Shown here piece by piece: positions 52,845-59,455 of a stretch of DNA of 64,000 nucleotides. Source of the DNA: Elusimicrobium sp. An273 (lineage in GTDB: Bacteria; Elusimicrobiota; Elusimicrobia; Elusimicrobiales; Elusimicrobiaceae); assembly GCF_002159705.1 (NCBI RefSeq), contig NZ_NFJD01000003.1, positions 215,084 to 279,083 on the forward strand, in the 5' to 3' direction. Positions within the stretch are counted from its first letter, which is position 1, and every line of letters starts with the position of its first letter. Below the pieces are notes generated by a model, which was not told the origin of the DNA, ran no database searches, and was given only the letters and a program-made list of their open reading frames with translations. A program made the translations under genes and the position numbers.

Positions 52845-53252
52845 TCACTTTTTTGCTTGGACTATTTCAAAAACAAAATTGCGCGGTTCCATATCAAGCG
52901 CAACTTCTTTGCGTTCAATGTAAAAGCCCATAACGCGCCCTTTGCTTATCTCGCACTTTACGGCTGAGGAAAACTCTCCCGCGGCCAAAGCAAGGGCCTT
53001 GAGGTGGTCCAGTTCTTCCACATGCTGTTCTAGCGTGTAGTTAAATTTGGCAGCATTTCTAGCGCCCTCTTTTGAAAGAGCGTCTTGAATCTCAGGTTTT
53101 TTCAGGTTTTCTGCACCAATAGAATAGGCAGATTTAGCGGAATATCCTGCCCGACGAGCCGATTCTGTGGCATTGCCAGTATGCAAGTATTCTTTGCAAA
53201 ATTTGACCTGTTTTTTTGTAAGTCTTGCAGCTTTTGTCTTCTTTGCCGCCAT
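52845..53252 (-). CDS. terminase small subunit
   Basis: A 135-aa DNA-recognition subunit: AARLTKKQVKFCKEYLHTGN then ATESARRAGYSAKSAYSIGA and ENLKKPEIQDAL is the terminase_2 helix-turn-helix region. It selects phage DNA for packaging. First gene of the late operon, preceded by a promoter with two hairpin-T-tract structures. Confidence 0.92.
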   Translation of the reverse strand: MAAKKTKAARLTKKQVKFCKEYLHTGNATESARRAGYSAKSAYSIGAENLKKPEIQDALSKEGARNAAKFNYTLEQHVEELDHLKALALAAGEFSSAVKCEISKGRVMGFYIERKEVALDMEPRNFVFEIVQAKK

Positions 53253-53274
53253 ATATTAACCTCGGCGGGGCAAC

Positions 53275-53297
53275 AAAAAGCCCCGCGGTCGCGGGGC
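53275..53297 (-). terminator. leader terminator 2 of the late operon
   Basis: 7-bp GC stem GCCCCGC/GCGGGGC (53280-53286 with 53291-53297) with tetraloop, then TTTTTG on the minus strand, 22 nt before the terS start. Confidence 0.8.
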
Positions 53298-53314
53298 TTC
53301 GTCAGATGTGTACC

Positions 53315-53361
53315 AAAAAAATGGGTTGGACACCACGGACTTTCGTCCGTTATCCAACCCA
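53315..53361 (-). promoter_or_regulatory. leader hairpin 1 of the late operon, terminator-like, GAAA loop
   Basis: On the minus strand an outer 9-bp stem (TGGGTTGGA/TCCAACCCA), an asymmetric internal loop (TA against GGTG) and an inner 6-bp stem closed by GAAA, followed by TTTTTTT. It starts within the first few nt of the predicted transcript. It may be a terminator, or an RNA that modifies polymerase as the put sites of phage HK022 do. Confidence 0.7.
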
Positions 53362-53368
53362 CAGTAAG

Positions 53369-53397
53369 AGTATAGCCTATTATTTAGCGTTTTTCAA
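53369..53397 (-). promoter_or_regulatory. late-operon promoter
   Basis: TTGAAA (53392-53397), 17 nt, TATACT (53369-53374) on the minus strand; start near 53362. It is the only strong promoter upstream of the whole 18-kb structural block. Confidence 0.78.
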
Positions 53398-53412
53398 GTA
53401 GGGGTATATAAT

Positions 53413-53435
53413 AAAAATCCCCGCCGCAGCGGGGA
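53413..53435 (-). terminator. terminator of the Panacea three-gene unit
   Basis: 7-bp stem TCCCCGC/GCGGGGA (53418-53424 with 53429-53435), CGCA-type loop, followed on the minus strand by TTTTTAT. It insulates the unit from the late promoter. Confidence 0.8.
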
Positions 53436-53450
53436 AAAGTACAGTGAAAT

Positions 53451-54092
53451 TTATTTCATTTTTGTAGGAGTCGCCACATTCAATTGAGGTGTTAATGAAT
53501 TTTCTCCTTTTAAAGAGGCCGTTGCATGAGTTTCAGTTGAGGATTTTTCCCTTTCCCCCGTCCAACAAAATCCTCCCATAATAACAGCTATCAAGAATAC
53601 AAAAAAACAAATACCACACAGCTTTTTAAAACCCCGTTGAGGGTCGCTGGCTTGAATAAAATCATGAAAAACATGCAAAAAGGCAAACAAACATAAGCAA
53701 AACACGCTAATAAAAAGGGACGCATGATAGACACCCTTTATTTGCAAGGCTACTGAAGCTGAAACGGAAATAAAAGTAAATAAGGTAACAAAAATCCCCA
53801 AGAGTTCAATATTATTTTTAGTTTGTCGTGATAAATTCCGTTCTATTTGCTTGATTCTATTGGACAGGTACACTTGTTTTATGTTAGCTTCCTCTGCTAA
53901 TTTTTGTCTTTCATCCGAGATTGCAGCCAGTTGTTCTACTTGCTCTTTGAAATGCTGATAGTCATCTGAAATTTCTTGTATCCTGTTTTTCCAAAAGAGG
54001 AACTCTTCTGGCAATGAAGGAGAAGGAATGACCGGGGGCATAGAAGATGTAGATGACTCAATCTGTCCATCCTTATTTTCCATTGGAGCCAT
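53451..54092 (-). CDS. coiled-coil protein with three membrane segments (candidate effector)
   Basis: A 213-aa protein not recognised by family. Residues 30-90 form a coiled coil (IQEISDDYQHFKEQVEQLAA), then three hydrophobic segments (LGIFVTLFTFISVSASVAL, SLFISVFCLCLFAFLHVF, CGICFFVFLIAVIMGGFCW) and a polar tail. This layout resembles membrane-acting effectors of toxin or abortive-infection systems. Start ATG 54092 with AGAGG upstream; it overlaps the preceding gene by 20 nt, so its synthesis is coupled. AT-rich against the phage background. Confidence 0.7.
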   Translation of the reverse strand: MAPMENKDGQIESSTSSMPPVIPSPSLPEEFLFWKNRIQEISDDYQHFKEQVEQLAAISDERQKLAEEANIKQVYLSNRIKQIERNLSRQTKNNIELLGIFVTLFTFISVSASVALQIKGVYHASLFISVFCLCLFAFLHVFHDFIQASDPQRGFKKLCGICFFVFLIAVIMGGFCWTGEREKSSTETHATASLKGENSLTPQLNVATPTKMK

Positions 54093-54765
54093 AAATAACC
54101 TCTTCTATCTGAGATATAGATAATAAACTTCTTGCCGTCTGAAAGAAAAACAGCATGGTGTTCTCTGTAAAGTTGTTCTCCTGTTTCCCGGTATTTAAAT
54201 CACGGGTGATTGAAAAGCTGTCTATATTCTTTCCATCTTTATTTATAGTCTTCCTTACAAATTGGAAATTATCAAAAAAGGAAAGACAATCTTTTTCTCG
54301 TTTGGCATAAAATCCAAGAGAATTTAATTTTTCCTGTTTATCTTGCAGATGTGGAACAAAAAATTTTTTAGATAATTCTTCATAACCATTTTCAGAAATA
54401 TCCTGATACCGTCCTACTGCTCCTATACGATTAATAGGAAAAAGAGAAGATAAAGCGGTGAATAAAGGAACCAACGAATCAAAAAAAGAATCTGGAAGGT
54501 CTTTCCCAGTTAAATTAAACTGTTGCAATATACAATCCACTCTATTTGCAGTGATAGTCACTTTCCATCCAGCTGATAAAGAAGCCGTAATAAAGGGGAA
54601 AGGTGCTGGCATTCCGTCAGGGAGAGAAACCATATTATTAACTTGCAGTTTGGCTGGAGCCACTTGCTGTTTAATTTTTGTTGCCAAATCAAAGACTCTA
54701 GCCTCTGTTATAAAATTCGCTGGGAAAAAAACGATTGTAAAGTCTTGCGGAAGAATTGTTCTCAT
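54073..54765 (-). CDS. unknown 230-aa protein of the Panacea unit
   Basis: A soluble 230-aa protein (MRTILPQDFTIVFFPANFIT, FPFITASLSAGWKVTITANR) with no recognised domain, signal peptide or membrane segment. The N-terminal half is beta-rich, the C-terminal half helical (MLFFFQTARSLLSISQIEEV). It vaguely recalls the TIGR04255-type proteins found beside defence genes, but this is not secure. Starts 7 nt after the Panacea gene stop and overlaps the membrane-protein gene. Confidence 0.62.
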   Translation of the reverse strand: MRTILPQDFTIVFFPANFITEARVFDLATKIKQQVAPAKLQVNNMVSLPDGMPAPFPFITASLSAGWKVTITANRVDCILQQFNLTGKDLPDSFFDSLVPLFTALSSLFPINRIGAVGRYQDISENGYEELSKKFFVPHLQDKQEKLNSLGFYAKREKDCLSFFDNFQFVRKTINKDGKNIDSFSITRDLNTGKQENNFTENTMLFFFQTARSLLSISQIEEVIYGSNGK

Positions 54766-54772
54766 ATTTTTC

Positions 54773-55225
54773 CTATTTTACACAATTTTCAATATTTTTA
54801 TTTTTATAAAAACTATGTATGGATTCAATAGACACCTCATTGGTGGACGCCTCCAAAGGACTTAATCCCCTGCGGGCATCTTTCCACGGGGCTTCCTGGT
54901 GACTGCGTAAAATTAACCACGTATCTTCTTTATTGCCATAATTATCTAGCACCTTTTGAATCGACTCTTTCTGTGCAGCTGTCAGTCTGTCTGCATTTCC
55001 TTCGGGCAAAGAATATATCTTAGTTTGCCTCCTATGCAAGTTATACAAATTTCTTACTACCGGTCCATTAATCCAAGCTTCGATGCGATCGTCAAACAAA
55101 GGTCTCCCTTCATTCCAGGCCAAATGCCAAGCTTGACAATAATAAACCAACTTTTGCAACTTAATTCCAGAAATAGGGTTTATTCTTTGCAATATATATT
55201 GTGCTACATCAAAGACGCTTGCCAT
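54773..55225 (-). CDS. Panacea (DUF4065) domain protein, antitoxin type
   Basis: A 150-aa protein with the Panacea/SocA-like signature: GIKLQKLVYYCQAWHLAWNE, GRPLFDDRIEAWINGPVVRN, LYNLHRR. Panacea domains are antitoxins that neutralise many unrelated toxins, including membrane-acting ones, encoded next to them; SocA is an adaptor to ClpXP. It has AGGAGG 6 nt before ATG and leads a unit with its own promoter, repeats and terminator. The toxin would then be one or both of the two genes that follow. Confidence 0.85.
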   Translation of the reverse strand: MASVFDVAQYILQRINPISGIKLQKLVYYCQAWHLAWNEGRPLFDDRIEAWINGPVVRNLYNLHRRQTKIYSLPEGNADRLTAAQKESIQKVLDNYGNKEDTWLILRSHQEAPWKDARRGLSPLEASTNEVSIESIHSFYKNKNIENCVK

Positions 55226-55331
55226 ATTAACCTCCTAAATATGACGACAACAAAACCCGTTTACTTTTATCTTAAAGCAAGCGGGAGGAAACATTCTTGT
55301 AAGTAATTCTTTTCAAATCGGTACAGCGAAA

Positions 55332-55355
55332 CACGCGAAAAACGAATTTTGCGTG
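55332..55355. repeat. operator-like inverted repeat in the Panacea leader
   Basis: CACGC(g)AAAA and TTTTGCGTG, 9-bp arms with one bulged base and a 5-nt centre, just downstream of the predicted start of the Panacea transcript. Confidence 0.5.
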
Positions 55356-55370
55356 ACATTTACTATATAT

Positions 55371-55399
55371 ATTGTATTGGTTATAAGGGCTAAAATCAA
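55371..55399 (-). promoter_or_regulatory. promoter of the Panacea unit
   Basis: TTGATT (55394-55399), 17 nt, TACAAT (55371-55376) on the minus strand. Start near 55364, leaving a leader of about 140 nt. Confidence 0.65.
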
Positions 55400-55403
55400 G
55401 CCT

Positions 55404-55465
55404 TTTGAGGTATTAAACAAGGACTTGGAAGGGTATTTGAGGTATTAAAAAGGAAATTGGAAGGA
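55404..55465. repeat. two tandem 30-bp direct repeats
   Basis: TTTGAGGTATTAAACAAGGA (start of copy 1, 55404-55433) and TTTGAGGTATTAAAAAGGAA (start of copy 2, 55436-55465), both ending TTGGAAGG, period 32. They lie directly upstream of the Panacea -35 box and downstream of the promoter at 55525-55554. This accounts for most of the 55226-55564 gap. Confidence 0.75.
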
Positions 55466-55524
55466 CCCAATGCACAACCGTAGAAAACTACAATTTTAAT
55501 GAAAGACAATTCCTTTTATTTTTT

Positions 55525-55554
55525 ATTATAACATTTTATTGTTAGTTTTGTCAA
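55525..55554 (-). promoter_or_regulatory. consensus promoter upstream of the direct repeats
   Basis: TTGACA (55549-55554), 18 nt, TATAAT (55525-55530) on the minus strand, both perfect consensus. Start near 55518. No ORF follows for 290 nt, so the first product is an RNA that contains both direct repeats. Confidence 0.75.
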
Positions 55555-55564
55555 TAAAGTTAGT

Positions 55565-55846
55565 TTACTCAAACGTTATTTCAAAAAAGCGGGATTCATT
55601 GGGGCGTCCAAAAAACTGATACACCTCATTGGGCAAATTCCACCCGTCCACCAAGCGGATGTTTACGATTCTCCGCGTAATGGTGCGGGAAGAATAACCC
55701 CTATGGAAAACGACCAAATCGCTCTTTTTCAAGCGAGATAAGCGTTTGCTCCACCCTTCAGTAAACCGGCGATATTCGCACGTTTTCCGCCCGGATTCTA
55801 TTTCATCAAACCAATGGTAAGTGAGGGGCAAGTGGAGTTTATTCAT
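55565..55846 (-). CDS. ASCH-like domain protein
   Basis: A 93-aa protein (MNKLHLPLTYHWFDEIESGR, KTCEYRR, SDLVVFHRGYSSRTITRRIV, NEVYQFFG, FFEITFE) with the beta-rich layout and E-S-G-xK-xxExR motif of ASCH/DUF3850 domains, small RNA-binding PUA-like folds common in phages. Role in the phage unknown. Last gene of the early operon; overlaps the previous one by 8 nt. Confidence 0.7.
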   Translation of the reverse strand: MNKLHLPLTYHWFDEIESGRKTCEYRRFTEGWSKRLSRLKKSDLVVFHRGYSSRTITRRIVNIRLVDGWNLPNEVYQFFGRPNESRFFEITFE

Positions 55847-56240
55847 TTATGCTAACCTCTAACAAAGCGTCCAAAGCGGCTTCGGCCATTTTTTCATATT
55901 TTTCCCAAATCGGGCAACCTTCACAGATTGGGCCTTCATTAGGGCAATCATCGCTATTACATCTTACTTCATACTTGTCATAAAGAGCCTTTGCCATGCG
56001 CTCAATGGCTTCGGTGCGAGGTAATCCCTTATTGCATTTAATCCCTTCTAGCTGGTCGCAACCACAATCCAAAATACAATGTCCACTGTTTTTCATCAAA
56101 GGACAATTTCTTAAATGTGAGCCAATTTGTAAACAAATAATTCTTTCCTCTTTTGGTGTGTTTTCATTTTCCATTTTCGCCTCCACAAATCTCGTTCCGA
56201 ATGCCTTGCGGATCAACCAATCTCTAAATTTTAGTTTCAT
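55839..56240 (-). CDS. Cys-rich early protein
   Basis: A 133-aa protein, start ATG 56240 with GGGGAGCGA upstream. It contains two cysteine clusters (CPLMKNSGHCILDCGCDQ and CNSDDCPNEGPICEGCPIW) with spacing suggesting zinc or iron-sulphur binding, and an amphipathic C-terminal helix (EKMAEAALDALLEV). No known family. Part of a run of short cysteine-rich early genes. Confidence 0.65.
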   Translation of the reverse strand: MKLKFRDWLIRKAFGTRFVEAKMENENTPKEERIICLQIGSHLRNCPLMKNSGHCILDCGCDQLEGIKCNKGLPRTEAIERMAKALYDKYEVRCNSDDCPNEGPICEGCPIWEKYEKMAEAALDALLEVSINE

Positions 56241-56266
56241 ATTCGCTCCCCCCAGGAGCAGCAAGG

Positions 56267-56620
56267 CTATTTGCTACTCCGTTTTTGGCTATTTTGCGCT
56301 GCAAACCGCTTTTCCCGTTCGGCCAGCCACAGGGTAAACTCGCGGCATGTATCGCATCCCTCGGCATTATTGCACTTCGCAAACTCGTTGCAAAACGGGG
56401 CGGATCCCGGCGCGGGTTCATCCACTCCGTCCCCTGCTTCCATTGTGGGCGCCACGGCTTGCTCCTTGCTTTTCGGCTGCTGCAACGGCACAAACATTTT
56501 GCAGGCCGTGTTTTCGGCCGCCACCACACAACTATGACCCGCGCCAAACCGGCACGGTGCCAAACTGTCTGTTCCCGCAAACAATGCACACGCATTGCAT
56601 TTCCGTTTTTTCTTTGCCAT
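56267..56620 (-). CDS. Cys-rich early protein
   Basis: A 117-aa protein beginning MAKKKRKCNACALFAG, with GAGGAATT before the ATG. Cys pairs CNAC, PCRF, SCVV, ACKM in the first 42 residues and CNEFAKCNNAEGCDTCREF near 77-95 suggest two zinc-binding clusters joined by a flexible linker. Function unknown. Confidence 0.65.
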   Translation of the reverse strand: MAKKKRKCNACALFAGTDSLAPCRFGAGHSCVVAAENTACKMFVPLQQPKSKEQAVAPTMEAGDGVDEPAPGSAPFCNEFAKCNNAEGCDTCREFTLWLAEREKRFAAQNSQKRSSK

Positions 56621-56641
56621 AATTCCTCCGTATTGCCCCGT

Positions 56642-56815
56642 TCACGCGCCGACCGCACACACACCCTTGTCAGCGCAAAAATCACAAATAAAGCCGTTTT
56701 TAAGTTCTTTTCCGTCCGCTCTAAAAAACACCTCACCGCAATGGCTGCAGCGCCTAAAAGCGGGGTCTAATTTTTCCCGCGGGGGTTTTGCTCCCGCGCC
56801 TATTTTTTTACGCAC
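56642..56815 (-). CDS. 57-aa zinc-ribbon protein, GTG start
   Basis: Starts with GTG at 56815, AGGAGG 7 nt upstream. Encodes MRKKIGAGAKPPREKLDPAF, RRCSHCGEVFFRADG, KELKNGFICDFCADKGVC: a CxxC-18-CxxC zinc ribbon. It overlaps an 18-codon ORF (56800-56856) in another frame whose translation could deliver ribosomes to the GTG. Confidence 0.65.
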   Translation of the reverse strand: MRKKIGAGAKPPREKLDPAFRRCSHCGEVFFRADGKELKNGFICDFCADKGVCAVGA

Positions 56816-56856
56816 CTCAAAGCCTCCTCAAATTCGTATTCCGTGTAAAACTCCAT
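56800..56856 (-). CDS. 18-aa coupling ORF
   Basis: ATG 56856 overlaps the previous stop (TAATG) and has GGAGGG 9 nt upstream; it reads MEFYTEYEFEEALRCVKK and stops inside the start of the zinc-ribbon ORF. Its short length makes a coupling role more likely than a functional peptide. Confidence 0.35.
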   Translation of the reverse strand: MEFYTEYEFEEALRCVKK

Positions 56857-57029
56857 TAAAAAAGCCCTCCCGTTTCCGCAGCAGCCCCCGTGTTTTGGTG
56901 GCATTTCTCAAACTTAAATCCTCCGTGCAATGCACACTGGCGGCACTTATCCGAATAGGCGCTAAACGCCGCACAATGGGTGCGCCCCTCCTCGCACAAC
57001 CGTTCTTCCGGCGAAAGTTTACGCGTCAT
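56856..57029 (-). CDS. 57-aa Cys-rich protein
   Basis: Start ATG 57029 overlaps the preceding stop (ATGA). Encodes MTRKLSPEERLCEEGRTHCA, AFSAYSDKCRQCALHGGFKF, EKCHQNTG with five cysteines (CRQC pair). Ends TAATG into the next ORF. Unknown function; one of four coupled short ORFs. Confidence 0.55.
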   Translation of the reverse strand: MTRKLSPEERLCEEGRTHCAAFSAYSDKCRQCALHGGFKFEKCHQNTGAAAETGGLF

Positions 57030-57358
57030 CTCCCCTCCCACACCACCTGCATGCCGGCCATCTTGGCCACCTGCAGTTCCATTTCCACGCCGCGGGATTG
57101 CGTCGTATCGCCAAACACATACACCACATCGGCATCCAACATCATTCGCAAAGCCCTCTTAAAGTAAAACTCATAGGCCTTGTCCGTCCCGTGCGTGACG
57201 CTTATGTCCGCCGGATTCTTTACGCTGTACCCGGCCGCGCGGAACGCTTCTGCCCGCAGGTTGAATGCGGCGCGGTTGTAGTCGGGCAAGCCGGTCATCG
57301 GGCCGGATAAATACACCGTCTGAGTCAGGGCGATATTTTTGGTGTTTACTTTGAACAT
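57026..57358 (-). CDS. DUF4406 / nucleoside deoxyribosyltransferase-like protein
   Basis: A 110-aa protein with VYLSGPMTGLPDYNRAAFNL, AGYSVKNPADIS, ALRMMLDADVVYVFGDTTQS and RGVEMELQVAKM. This is the nucleoside 2-deoxyribosyltransferase fold of the DUF4406 type, frequent in phage early regions and thought to act on nucleotides. The Ser-Gly-Pro-Met loop and the E of GVEMELQVA fit ligand binding. Start at MFKVNTKN with GGAGGAAA upstream. Confidence 0.82.
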   Translation of the reverse strand: MFKVNTKNIALTQTVYLSGPMTGLPDYNRAAFNLRAEAFRAAGYSVKNPADISVTHGTDKAYEFYFKRALRMMLDADVVYVFGDTTQSRGVEMELQVAKMAGMQVVWEGR

Positions 57359-57366
57359 ATTTCCTC

Positions 57367-57726
57367 CTAAAACATTCGGTTCGTCAGTTCCCCCCAGCTA
57401 AACCAGCGCCGGGTAGGGTTTTTGATAAGTGCTTTCTGAACGGTGTCCAACGTTATGCCAGGGGGCAATTTCGCGCCCCGGTTGGAAAAGTCCGGGTTAG
57501 ATACCGGCCCCGTAAACAGGGCCACCAGTCGCCCACGCTTGCCGTTTTCTTTGCAGCCCAAGCACACCAGGCTGTTGCACACGTGGATCATCGGTTTGTT
57601 GTCGCCCATATCCACAAATACGGCAAAAGAAGCCCGCCCATATTCGCCGCACACCGGGCAAAGCATATTGCTGGGCGTCTTAAAGCTGCTCTGCAGGGCG
57701 CTGTCCGGGCCGTAAAAATTTGCCAT
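57367..57726 (-). CDS. zinc-ribbon protein next to the replication gene
   Basis: A 119-aa protein with two CxxC-type pairs (MLCPVCGEYG and HVCNSLVCLGC) in the first half, a zinc-ribbon layout like primase or Zn-finger accessory proteins. The C-terminal part (KALIKNPTRRWFSWGELTNR) is basic. It overlaps the replication gene by 47 nt and shares its operon; a role with the replication protein is possible. Confidence 0.65.
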   Translation of the reverse strand: MANFYGPDSALQSSFKTPSNMLCPVCGEYGRASFAVFVDMGDNKPMIHVCNSLVCLGCKENGKRGRLVALFTGPVSNPDFSNRGAKLPPGITLDTVQKALIKNPTRRWFSWGELTNRMF

Positions 57727-58513
57727 TTTTCAGTTCCTCGCTTTCAACTTCCTGGCGAATGCTGTTTATCTGGCAGGCCAGGTAGTACAGGGAATACAAG
57801 CCTTTCGCCCGCCGCACATAGCGCGCCACACAGGCTTTGGCTTGTTCCAAATCCCGGCAGTTGGCCAGGATCGTTTCAAAATGCGGGATGTCCATACGCA
57901 CCGCCGCATTCAAAATTTCGTTTTTGTTCGGTTTTTTTAGCCCCGGATGGTTGGTTCCCTGCAGATAATACAGGGCCAATTTTTCCAGGTCTGTTTTGGG
58001 ATTTTGAAAATCAATTTGGGTACTCCAACTTTTGCATAAAAAATATTCTTTATTCTTTAAACTATACATGGATACGGGAACCTTATTATTGTCGCCGCTA
58101 CATTTTTCGTAGCAAACTGCTACATTTTTTGTAGCGGAGCCCGCTACGCTTTCCGTAGCAGGTGCTACGCTTTTCGTAGCAGTTTTCCACAGTTTTTCCG
58201 CAGTTTCGCCCGGCTCTTTTTTGTCCGCCGCTTGGTATTTTTTCCAGTTCACTATTTTGATGATCAGGCAGGGTTTGCGTTGCGTTTTTATGGCTCCGGC
58301 CCGTTCTAGGCAGTCCAACACCTGCTTTATGCTGTTTTGATTGCTTACTGTCAGACAACCTGCCAAATCGCGGTAAGTGGTGCGTATTTCGCCGCTTTTG
58401 TAATCGGCCATCAGCAAAAAATCAATAAACGTGCACACCGCCGAAGGCTTCAGCCGGCGTACAGCGCTGTTCAAAAATCTTCTATGCAGTTTCACGTATC
58501 CCTTATTTTCCAT
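57680..58513 (-). CDS. phage replication protein (winged helix, origin inside)
   Basis: A 277-aa protein (start ATG 58513). Residues 1-90 form a winged-helix replication domain (GYVKLHRRFLNSAVRRLKPS, YKSGEIRTTYRDLAGCLTVS, IKQVLDCLERAGAIK), as in phage O-like/DnaD-like initiators. The low-complexity middle (about 110-145, repeated VAPATESVAG-type units) is encoded by four iterons (58097-58180). The C-terminal part probably contacts the helicase. It follows rusA with an 11-nt overlap. Confidence 0.78.
   Translation of the reverse strand: MENKGYVKLHRRFLNSAVRRLKPSAVCTFIDFLLMADYKSGEIRTTYRDLAGCLTVSNQNSIKQVLDCLERAGAIKTQRKPCLIIKIVNWKKYQAADKKEPGETAEKLWKTATKSVAPATESVAGSATKNVAVCYEKCSGDNNKVPVSMYSLKNKEYFLCKSWSTQIDFQNPKTDLEKLALYYLQGTNHPGLKKPNKNEILNAAVRMDIPHFETILANCRDLEQAKACVARYVRRAKGLYSLYYLACQINSIRQEVESEELKNGKFLRPGQRPAEQL
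58097..58180. repeat. four iterons, predicted phage replication origin
   Basis: 17-bp units GCTAC-N7-GTAGC at 58097-58113, 58119-58135, 58143-58159 and 58164-58180, starts 22, 24 and 21 bp apart, i.e. about two helical turns. All lie inside the replication gene, as lambda iterons lie inside gene O. Confidence 0.78.
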
Positions 58514-58931
58514 ATCCAAAATCCCGCACGTTTTTCAGTTGCGACAGTTCCAGTTTTAACCCGTCAAAATCGGCCCAAATTTTCTTTATTTCCGTATGCA
58601 CGATGTTCGCGTCGTCCTTTATCCACCCCGCCCGTTTTAAAGCGTCAAAAACGGGTTTTTCCAGGTTGTCCAAGTCGGGCTTTGTTGTCTTGTAAATTTC
58701 GTACATACGGCAGGCGGGCCTGCGGTAGCAGTAGGTCAGTTTTGCCCCCACCGCTCCTTCCAGCGGGCGCGGGGGCCGCTTTTTTACGGCCTCCGCCACC
58801 ACGCAGGCTTTAAACTCCGGCTCCGGCTGATAGGCCCTGCGCGCTTTAAAGTTAAAGCGATGTCTTTGCTGGGCCTGCGGTCTAAACGGCACCCACAGCC
58901 GATAAATGCCGTCATTAATAGGGAAGGTCAT
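58503..58931 (-). CDS. rusA: RusA-family Holliday junction resolvase
   Basis: A 142-aa protein, start ATG 58931 with AGGGAG upstream (frame open further, but that part is antisense-like Arg/Lys repeats overlapping the previous gene). The signature TKPDLDNLEKPVFDALK then GWIKDDANIVHTEIKKIW carries the catalytic aspartates of RusA. It resolves junctions in phage DNA before packaging. Confidence 0.9.
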   Translation of the reverse strand: MTFPINDGIYRLWVPFRPQAQQRHRFNFKARRAYQPEPEFKACVVAEAVKKRPPRPLEGAVGAKLTYCYRRPACRMYEIYKTTKPDLDNLEKPVFDALKRAGWIKDDANIVHTEIKKIWADFDGLKLELSQLKNVRDFGYGK

Positions 58932-59451
58932 CTTCTCCCTCTTGCGGCTCTGCAGCCCCCAGGTTTGGATCAAACTCTTGGGCTTGCGCCTCTTGGGCTT
59001 GCGCCTCTTGGCTTTGCGTCTGCTCCGTCTCTTCCTGCACTGGCGCGCCCTCTCCTTGCTGCGGGAAAAGCTCACGCTGTTTTTCTTTGGCCGTCAGCGG
59101 GCGCTGATCCAGCACGTCGCCCGTTTCGGGGTGCTTTACGGTATAGGTGTTTTGCGTGTAGTTGATAATTACCGGGCACTCCAAAGTGCGTTCTTCTCCG
59201 CCTTCTTTTATTAGGCCAATGGTGTGCCTGATTTCCGCTTCCGACCCTTTGGCAATGTCGCCCATCAGTTTTGCTTTCTCGGCAAAAGCGTTTTTCTTTT
59301 CCGTCAGGTCGGTCACTTTTTCATTTAGTCCCGCCAGTTCTTCCTCGGTGAAGTGGTGGAACAGGTTTCTGCTTTCCAGTGCGGTTTCAATCTCGTCCTG
59401 TTGCGGCTGGTTTTGCGTTTCGGCCTTTTCGGTTGCTTTTTTTCTCGGCAT
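58915..59451 (-). CDS. early phage protein with Gln/Ala/Glu repeats
   Basis: A 178-aa acidic protein. Residues 15-75 are helical (FTEEELAGLNEKVTDLTEKK), 85-125 beta-rich (ECPVIINYTQNTYTVKHPET), and the end has a QEAQAQEAQAQE repeat followed by DDLPY. The acidic DDLPY-type tail resembles SSB-type protein-interaction tips.  Located between exonuclease and rusA, so a role in phage recombination or replication is likely, but no family is recognised. Overlaps rusA by 17 nt. Confidence 0.6.
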   Translation of the reverse strand: MPRKKATEKAETQNQPQQDEIETALESRNLFHHFTEEELAGLNEKVTDLTEKKNAFAEKAKLMGDIAKGSEAEIRHTIGLIKEGGEERTLECPVIINYTQNTYTVKHPETGDVLDQRPLTAKEKQRELFPQQGEGAPVQEETEQTQSQEAQAQEAQAQEFDPNLGAAEPQEGEDDLPY

Positions 59452-59455
59452 CGGT

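Noticed and set aside
55404..55465. Short CRISPR array
   Set aside because: Only two repeats, 2-bp gap instead of spacers and no cas genes; treated as operator or RNA repeats.
56224..56736. 170-codon minus ORF overlapping the Cys-rich gene at 56267
   Set aside because: The other frame has a clean ribosome site and patterned cysteines; this one has neither.
58097..58180. CRISPR-like repeat array
   Set aside because: Units are short palindromes inside a coding gene with 4-7 bp gaps; iterons fit better.
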